Assembly (NCBI GenBank): GCA_017535725.1 | Contig: JAFXTO010000042.1 | Location: forward strand, 1 to 38,292 | DNA length: 38,292 bases | Source of the DNA: Bacteroidaceae bacterium | Lineage (GTDB): Bacteria; Bacteroidota; Bacteroidia; Bacteroidales; Bacteroidaceae | Reading direction: 5' to 3' | In this document: in pieces, positions 33,270 to 38,292 of the stretch | Numbering within the stretch: the stretch's first letter is position 1 | Layout: the number at the start of each line of letters is the position of its first letter | The notes under the pieces: model-generated | Seen by the model: the letters and a program-made list of their open reading frames with translations, nothing else | Databases searched by the model: none | What the model was told of the DNA's origin: nothing | Position numbers and translations under genes: made by a program

Positions 33270-34097
33270 ATGGCACGAGAACGCAAAGACCCCTCAGACC
33301 TCTCTATCGAGGACAAGCTGAAGAACCTCTATCAGCTACAAACCATGCTTTCGGAAATCGACAAGATCAAGACCCTCCGCGGCGAACTGCCCTTGGAAGT
33401 ACAGGACTTGGAAGATGAAATCGAAGGCCTCACCACCCGCATCGAGAAGATTCAGGAAGAAATCGCCGCCCTACAGCGCGACACTGCAGGACGACGCATC
33501 ACCATCCAGAACAACAATGCAAACATCGAGCGCTACAAAAGCCAGCTCGACAACGTGCGCAACAACCGCGAATACGAGAACCTCACCAAGGAAATCGAAT
33601 ACCTGGAGTTGGACAACCAGTTCAACGAAAAGAAGATTCGCGAGAACAGCGACCTGATGGAGCGCAAGAGCGAGGAGATACGCAACTGTTCCGACACCGT
33701 CACAGAACGCCGCACCGACCTGGATATCAAGAAGAGCGAGCTCGACGAGATTATCTCCGAGACACGTGCTGAGGAGGAGAAACTGCGCGAGCGCAGCAAG
33801 AGCCTCGAGGCCACCATCGAACCCCGTCTGCTCTCCGCCTTCAAGCGCATCCGCAAGAACTCCCGCAACGGACTCGGCATCGTCTATGTCCAGCGCGATG
33901 CCTGTGGCGGCTGCTTCAACAAGATTCCGCCCCAGCGCCAGCTCGATATCCGCATGCGCAAGAAAATCATCGTCTGCGAGTACTGCGGACGCATCATGAT
34001 TGACCCCGAACTCGCAGGCATACAGGTGCAAGGCAAGACCGAGGAGAAGCCCAAACGTCGCCGTCGTAAGACGACCGACAAGAAGGGCGAGGAATAA
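33270..34097 (+). CDS. C4-type zinc-ribbon coiled-coil protein (275 aa)
   Basis: Residues about 10-190 are long heptad-rich coiled coil (LEDEIEGLTTRIEKIQEEIA, REYENLTKEIEYLELDNQ). They are followed by a C4 zinc ribbon with Cys212, Cys215, Cys236 and Cys239 (CGGC...CEYC) and a basic tail (PKRRRRKTTDKK). This is the zf-RING_7-type C4 zinc-ribbon family, usually next to Nif3 as here. Its role is unknown, with nucleic-acid binding likely. The start is preceded by the heptamer array rather than a recognisable promoter, and a strong terminator follows. Confidence 0.85.
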   Translation: MARERKDPSDLSIEDKLKNLYQLQTMLSEIDKIKTLRGELPLEVQDLEDEIEGLTTRIEKIQEEIAALQRDTAGRRITIQNNNANIERYKSQLDNVRNNREYENLTKEIEYLELDNQFNEKKIRENSDLMERKSEEIRNCSDTVTERRTDLDIKKSELDEIISETRAEEEKLRERSKSLEATIEPRLLSAFKRIRKNSRNGLGIVYVQRDACGGCFNKIPPQRQLDIRMRKKIIVCEYCGRIMIDPELAGIQVQGKTEEKPKRRRRKTTDKKGEE

Positions 34098-34122
34098 GCC
34101 CATTTCCCTCACTCTACGATAC

Positions 34123-34166
34123 ATGGCGGCATCACATCTTCCCGTGTGATGCCGCCATGTTTTTTC
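34123..34166 (+). terminator. Terminator of the zinc-ribbon gene
   Basis: A perfect 14-bp stem (ATGGCGGCATCACA with TGTGATGCCGCCAT, 34123-34136/34145-34158) is followed by GTTTTTTC. Confidence 0.9.
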
Positions 34167-34250
34167 TAATGACAAATCAAAAAAACTTGTTTCCCCGCCG
34201 ATTTAACATTGTTTAACTTGATGTTGCAAAATATTCGTTAAACTTCTCCG

Positions 34251-34426
34251 TACCTTTGTACGCATTTTTGAATGCATAACTATCGACAGGTTCGGCTGTC
34301 AGTTGGGAAGAAGGCACTTTTTTGCCCTTCAAGTCCCGAAGGTAAGCAGGTTTACCGGCACTCGCAACCATTTGTAAAACAAGCAACTGTCTTACCAGCA
34401 TCATCTGGTCAAGACAAGGGAAAGAT
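34251..34426 (+). promoter_or_regulatory. Promoter and about 165-nt leader of the UpxY-like gene
   Basis: TACCTTTG at 34251-34258 is the -7 box. The leader holds small hairpins, including GACAG/CTGTC just after 34280, GGTAA/TTACC near 34340-34356 and CCAG/CTGG near 34396-34409. GGGAAAG just before the ATG is a possible ribosome-binding site. No open frame is supported in the leader. Confidence 0.5.
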
Positions 34427-35551
34427 ATGCAAGTACATCAAGATTCACAAACGTCCTATCTGAACAGGACTCATTGGTATGTGTTGACACATCTGGAACC
34501 GGAATGGTTAGAGGCACGCCTAATCGAACAGCAGACTGCGGAAGATGGTGATGCCAGGATGCCGCTACGCTATTTCATCCCCTATCTGCTCCTGAACCGG
34601 AAAAAGGTCACTAAGGAGGTTCTGGACGACTATGTCGATCCACCATCTGACCATCAGGTATCGGTTCGTGACCAGGTAAACAACGAAATACGCAATGCAC
34701 TCCGTCGCTACGTCTTCCTCCGTGCCACGCAGAAAGAAATTGACAGGATTATCAGTGAGGACTGGAACAAGGGTCGCGTGCGCCTGTGTTATTATAAAGG
34801 TATAGACGGCGGTCATGCTGTCGTGGACGATAGCCTGATGCAGCAGTTCATCAATGTATGTATCCAGCAGCGCGAGCGCTTCGACATCCGCCCACACGTG
34901 CGGCGTTTGGAGAAAGGTGTCAGGGTACTCATCCGGCAGGGCGTCTTCAAGGACGTGCAGGCCGAGGTCTTCAGCATCAGTCATACCGCCTCTGGTATCC
35001 GGCTGACGCTCTCCGTAGAGTTCTTCGGAGGAACACAGGACATCCGGCTCTATGACAAGACGCCAGACGACGTCGAGATGCTGGCGGACGAATGCTTTGC
35101 CATCAACAACGAGTACATCTCACAGGTCGAACAGACCATCCTCACAGCCCTCGAACACAAGGTGTCGAAGTACGAAGGGCTGGACGTTGTCCGGGAGCGT
35201 ACTGCCGACATGAGACGCCTCAACCTCATCTACACCTACAATTCGGTGGAGATATCCGACCACCTCCTATCCACCCGCTACAATGCCCTCATGCTCATCT
35301 GTGCATCCCTGCGCCAAGACCGCGAGGGACGGTCTGCCTACAACAGAATCGCCAAACAACATATCAGGGACATGGAAGCGCCATCCGGACAGCATCCCAC
35401 CGTCGACGCCCTCACCTACCTCCACCTCGCCCTCTTCGTCAGCACCAAGGACCCCGCCTTCCGCCAACAAGCCAAGCAACTCTTCAAACAACTCCCCTCT
35501 CCCACCCCCACCCTCCACCGATTCATCAAGTGCATCTGCAAGATGAAATAG
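34427..35551 (+). CDS. UpxY/NusG-like transcription antiterminator, long form (374 aa)
   Basis: An N-terminal NusG-like domain is suggested by HWYVLTHLEPEWLEARL (about 16-32) and RYFIPYLL (about 48-55). A KOW-like segment VRVLIRQGVFKDVQAEVF lies at about 165-182. The remaining 170 residues are helical and not assigned. Classical UpxY proteins of capsule loci are about half this length and lie at the head of polysaccharide operons. Here no polysaccharide gene follows within the window, so either its target lies elsewhere or it has another role. The family assignment is moderate. Confidence 0.55.
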   Translation: MQVHQDSQTSYLNRTHWYVLTHLEPEWLEARLIEQQTAEDGDARMPLRYFIPYLLLNRKKVTKEVLDDYVDPPSDHQVSVRDQVNNEIRNALRRYVFLRATQKEIDRIISEDWNKGRVRLCYYKGIDGGHAVVDDSLMQQFINVCIQQRERFDIRPHVRRLEKGVRVLIRQGVFKDVQAEVFSISHTASGIRLTLSVEFFGGTQDIRLYDKTPDDVEMLADECFAINNEYISQVEQTILTALEHKVSKYEGLDVVRERTADMRRLNLIYTYNSVEISDHLLSTRYNALMLICASLRQDREGRSAYNRIAKQHIRDMEAPSGQHPTVDALTYLHLALFVSTKDPAFRQQAKQLFKQLPSPTPTLHRFIKCICKMK

Positions 35552-35575
35552 GTTGCTCCCATTTTTGTCTTTTTC

Positions 35576-35800
35576 AACTCTAAACTATTAAACAACTCTA
35601 AACGCTAAACTCTACGCTCCAAAACTACTCCACACTATATTCAACGTTTCAATATTTCCGCTCGGCGCCTTGCGACGCTTCACGCTTGAAGAATATTTCA
35701 ATTTTCCCTGCTCTCCACTCTAAACTCCCCAACTACTCCACACTATTTCAACGTTTCAATATTTCAATATTTCAATTTTCCCTCGCTCTAAACTCTACAC
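35576..35800 (+). repeat. AT-rich repeat region behind the UpxY-like gene
   Basis: Repeated CTCTAAAC, ACTACTC(C/T)ACACTAT and TTTCAATATTTCAA units; 35730-35797 is a second copy of the repeat at 33137-33207 and 35620-35660 is a partial third. I see no supportable gene from 35552 to 36174. Confidence 0.7.
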
Positions 35801-35907
35801 TCTTCCCCTCCTCGCGCAGCTGTTTTTCAATGAAGCGTAGCGGCGCTCGGCCCTTGGGACGCTTTCACAAAGCAAAGCGACTGAAAGAATAGTGTTTTTT
35901 CCATTGA

Positions 35908-36013
35908 AGGAACTGACCCGTAGGGTGGTGATGGAGACTCTCATTTTAGCTGGGAGCTCGCTCACAAGAAAAATGAGAGCTGCAGCACCGAGGACTCATA
36001 GAGTCCTGTTCCT
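35908..36013 (+). other. Candidate structured element (three-stem fold)
   Basis: An outer stem AGGAAC/GTTCCT (35908-35913/36008-36013) encloses CTCTCATTTT/AAAATGAGAG (35938-35947/35970-35979, extended by GGTG/CACC) and GGACTC/GAGTCC (35992-35997/36001-36006). No gene or promoter is attached to it. Confidence 0.35.
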
Positions 36014-36138
36014 GAAAATGGTGTTTTTCCTGTTTTTGTTCAGTCCTCTGCCCTCTGTGTTCACGAAGTAAATTACCCGTGTTCTCGCTTGCATCGAAAA
36101 TAAACATAAGAAAATTTGGTCATTACGAGAAAAGTCCC

Positions 36139-36146
36139 TACTTTTG
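36139..36146 (+). promoter_or_regulatory. Promoter of the antitoxin-like gene
   Basis: TACTTTTG, 28 bp before the ATG at 36175. Confidence 0.65.
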
Positions 36147-36174
36147 CGGCGAATTATAGTTAATTAGCACCAAC

Positions 36175-36468
36175 ATGTGTACATATAATATCACTTTAGA
36201 AGACTCGTTGATTGAGCGTGTACGTCCTGCTTTCAGGAGTGAGGATGCACTGCAGCAATGGATGACGGAAAAGATGAGAGCTTTGCTTTTGAGTTTCCCA
36301 ACAAGCTCATCTGTTCCTCCTTGTTCTTATTCTGACGAGGAGATGTCTTCTATTGTTAAGAGCCGTCTGCAGAGTCTGGAGTGCGGAACAGCAGAGTTGA
36401 TAGATGGAGATGAGATGTTCTCTCAAATACGTACACGATATGGCATTAAAGCAGAGGTGGTTTGTTGA
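36175..36468 (+). CDS. Antitoxin-like protein (97 aa), toxin partner broken
   Basis: The protein begins MCTYNITLEDSLIERVRPAF and continues SEDALQQWMTEKMRALLLSF. This resembles short Bacteroidales antitoxins with a strand-helix-helix DNA-binding N-terminus (TFNVxxDDxLxExARxAF pattern). The C-terminal half (LIDGDEMFSQIRTRYGI) is the expected toxin-binding tail. It has its own consensus promoter. A toxin gene would be expected to overlap its 3' end, and only a short decayed frame is found there. The antitoxin may therefore be a solitary regulator or a protector against related toxins. Confidence 0.6.
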   Translation: MCTYNITLEDSLIERVRPAFRSEDALQQWMTEKMRALLLSFPTSSSVPPCSYSDEEMSSIVKSRLQSLECGTAELIDGDEMFSQIRTRYGIKAEVVC

Positions 36469-36604
36469 AGCAAACAGACATTCTCATGCCCCGATAATTC
36501 GTCATTTTTCTTTCGCTCGACCCCATCGCTTCATATTGGTCCACCCTCGCACTCCATACCCATCCAGCAAGCCTTGTTTTTCTGGGCAAGCCCGATGTTC
36601 TTGA
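36440..36604 (+). pseudogene. Probable remnant of a RelE/ParE-type toxin gene
   Basis: The frame starting MALKQRWFVEAN overlaps the antitoxin 3' end in the usual antitoxin-toxin arrangement, and its first dozen residues resemble toxin N-termini of this class. After that it becomes unrelated low-quality sequence. The match is short, so the call is tentative. Confidence 0.35.
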
Positions 36605-37021
36605 AAAATCAAGCACGGTGTCAATCTTTAAGCGGAAGTTCGTTGCTCTGATGGTGTCAGTGTTTCGTAGAAACTGTTATCGAATTGCGAAAGATTGCGA
36701 GAGCTCGCTCTCAGGCACTCGGGCGTAAGACGAAAACGATGGCCGTAGGCCACAGACGCAATCTGAGTGTTTTTACTGTTTTTGTCAAACTCTACACACT
36801 CTACAGATTCCTTCATCCGCAGGCCTCTGCGTGCTCAGCATAAGCTGAAAGTTGCGTAGCGTTTCAGCTGCCTCCTGCGCCCTCACGCGATAGCGTCAAC
36901 AGCATTGAAATTTAGCGCCCTCTCCACTACTGAGCACTCCGCGCCACTGCGCTTCTGCGTTGAAAAAATAACTTTCAAATATTTGATTTGCGGATGAAAA
37001 GATACAGAAAAAGATTCAAAC

Positions 37022-37072
37022 TGCACTAAATTCAGTGCATATTTTTCATAAAACTGCACTAAACCCAGTGCA
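37022..37072. promoter_or_regulatory. Two operator-like palindromes, 33 bp apart
   Basis: TGCACTaaattcAGTGCA (37022-37039) and TGCACTaaacccAGTGCA (37055-37072) have identical 6-bp arms and a fixed AAA start to the spacer. They look like dimer binding sites or paired RNA hairpins. Confidence 0.45.
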
Positions 37073-37139
37073 AAATAGCACTTTTTTTCCACCAAATGAC
37101 TAAAAAACAGGATAAGTGACGGTTGTGCTGAGGCATACA

Positions 37140-37268
37140 GTAACAGTAAATACAGTAGATTTTGAAAGTTGATAGAGTTAAAAACGAAAATCGTTTTTGA
37201 AAAATAAAAGTTCCTGCGCGTGCGCGTGAACAGTTTAAAAACTACTGTATTTACTGTATTACTGTTAC
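37140..37268. repeat. Inverted repeat CAGTAAATACAGTAG / CTACTGTATTTACTG
   Basis: 15-bp perfect arms at 37144-37158 and 37242-37256, with outer GTAACAGTA/TACTGTTAC arms (37140-37148 and 37260-37268) offset by a few bases. An inner AAAACGA/TCGTTTT hairpin lies near 37181-37197. Confidence 0.65.
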
Positions 37269-37490
37269 CATTCAGAGTACTACCACCCAACTGCATCGCG
37301 CCGCCCATGTTTTTCAGCACGAAGTGCGTTGTTCTTGAGAAATCAAGCACGGAGTCAATTTTTCAGCGGAAGTTCGTTGCCTTCAGCGATGTCTGAGTCC
37401 ATGGCCTTGGCCAAGGACTTGTGGGGTGGAGGCTTAGGAAGCGAGAGCTCATACATCGAAAAGGGTTTTTCTTGTTTTTTTCTTTTTCCA

Positions 37491-37540
37491 CTCGACCTTT
37501 GGTCGCTTCATTCCTGAAGCGCTCGACCTCTGGTCGCTTT
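37491..37540. repeat. Tandem CGACC-T/CT-GGTCG palindromes
   Basis: Two near-identical units, CTCGACCTTTGGTCGCTT and CTCGACCTCTGGTCGCTT, each a short hairpin, lie about 32 bp apart just before the last gene. Confidence 0.55.
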
Positions 37541-37579
37541 GATACCTCAAAGAACTCTAAACTAAACAGCCCCTTCATC

Positions 37580-38292
37580 ATGATCTACCAAGAAGGCAAG
37601 CCCGATTCCAGCGATCTGTCAGAAGACTTTGCGGAGTTCCTGCAGTACGACACCGTCCACAACCTCAAGAAATCCTTCGGGCTGATGGGTCGGCGTTTCA
37701 TCGGCCAGCCGCGGAAGAAACAGATAGCCCTCGGCATAGCAAGGTACGTCCGTGAGCATCCCTTGGATGTACTCCATCAGTGTGCCGCAGACACCCTGAT
37801 GTTCATCCTGGAGATGATAAAGAAGGGCAAGGGCAGCAATGTCATTATTGGCGAACCCCATGTCTGTGACATGCAGATTCAGCGGATGAACCTGGTGCTC
37901 ACCTACTACAATGCGCTGAACCGCAACACCGAACTCTACCTCCTCGATGAGCTCCACGACCTCTTCGCACCCCATATAGAAGAAGCCTACCACCATCCCT
38001 CAGACACCCTGCAGGCCGACATGGTGAAAGGCCTGGAAGACCTGGCAGAGATTGCTAAAGGCTGCTATACCGAGGACGACTTCATCAACAAGCTGAAGAG
38101 CACCTTCCCCGAGATAGACTTTGATGAGATCTTTGCTGAGGACAATGAAGAGGAGACCAAAGACGAAGATCCCAAGGACGGAGATTCCGCACAAGACCTC
38201 TTTGGCCCAGGCGGATTCAGCTATTCCTGCAGCCTCCCCATGATGGAAGACATCCGCAAGCTCTCGTACCAAGGACAGGCTACCGTCATCAA
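37580..38292 (+). CDS. Protein of unknown function, 3' end outside the window
   Basis: The open frame runs from ATG 37580 to the window edge (more than 237 codons). It begins MIYQEGKPDSSDLSEDFAEF, has a helix-rich middle (GRRFIGQPRKKQIALGIARY, LVLTYYNALNRNTELYLLDE) and a very acidic stretch near residues 190-212 (FAEDNEEETKDEDPKD). It has no signal peptide or membrane helix. I do not recognise the family. Codon use and absence of stops favour this strand over the two shorter opposite-strand frames. No TAnnTTTG box is clear upstream. Confidence 0.6.
   Translation, partial: MIYQEGKPDSSDLSEDFAEFLQYDTVHNLKKSFGLMGRRFIGQPRKKQIALGIARYVREHPLDVLHQCAADTLMFILEMIKKGKGSNVIIGEPHVCDMQIQRMNLVLTYYNALNRNTELYLLDELHDLFAPHIEEAYHHPSDTLQADMVKGLEDLAEIAKGCYTEDDFINKLKSTFPEIDFDEIFAEDNEEETKDEDPKDGDSAQDLFGPGGFSYSCSLPMMEDIRKLSYQGQATVI

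Larger units (their letters stand above)
36597..37380 (+). repeat. 50-bp direct repeats bounding a non-coding spacer
   Basis: 36597-36646 and 37331-37380 match at 46 of 50 positions (GTTCTTGA...AAGTTCGTTGC). The 684 bp between them holds no supportable gene but several palindromes, including AGCTGAAA/TTTCAGCT near 36845-36871. Confidence 0.75.

Noticed and set aside
34213-34404. 63-codon minus-strand frame in the UpxY leader
   Set aside because: It spans the plus-strand promoter and has no start context or similarity.
35686-35892. 68-codon frame after the UpxY-like gene
   Set aside because: It is made of the AT-rich dispersed repeat and small palindromes and has no family similarity.

Overview
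The window looks like a chromosomal segment of a Bacteroidales bacterium, most likely Prevotella/Segatella or a close relative. The signs are: promoters with the Bacteroidetes -7 box TAnnTTTG before many genes, almost no Shine-Dalgarno sequences, C-terminal type IX secretion (T9SS) sorting domains ending in motifs such as GLYIYNGRKV, Listeria-Bacteroides (InlB B) repeats, a Bacteroidetes-type tyrosine integrase and an UpxY-like antiterminator. Species-level assignment is not possible from this sequence alone.

Left two thirds (about 250-24522): a tandem array of related surface-protein operons. Module 1 has a promoter, a wrecked small membrane-protein gene, a structured leader, a 3158-residue exported protein, a second exported protein, a 64-residue peptide and a membrane-spanning TPR/AraC regulator. 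Module 2 has a small membrane protein, a 177-residue unknown, a 2424-residue exported protein and a second TPR/AraC regulator. Module 3 keeps only the promoter, the small membrane protein and the leader; the giant gene expected next is replaced by a truncated integrase. All three module promoters have the same geometry: two direct repeats (GATACA in modules 1 and 3, GAGACA in module 2) exactly 21 bp apart, then exactly 20 bp to TACCTTTG. This fits AraC-type operators, and the base change suggests each regulator has its own specificity. I infer a family of self-contained, duplicating and decaying adhesin cassettes, each with a transmembrane one-component regulator; this is the best candidate in the window for an undescribed system.

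Middle (24507-26155): remnant of an integrative element (integrase N-terminus plus five repeats at exact 20-bp spacing), then three 118-119 bp tandem units that each carry the 3' end of tRNA-Asp and a terminator, then the intact tRNA-Asp gene.

Right third (26156-38292): housekeeping and conserved genes. These are mfd, which carries several in-frame GC-rich palindromic insertions; a DUF1846 protein and an HdeD-like membrane protein in one leftward operon; a Nif3-like protein and a C4 zinc-ribbon coiled-coil protein; a long UpxY/NusG-like protein; an orphan antitoxin with a broken partner; and a gene that runs off the right edge. The spacers here are unusually rich in short repeats and palindromes. 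At the far left, the first codons of an AAA-ATPase gene leave the window leftward.
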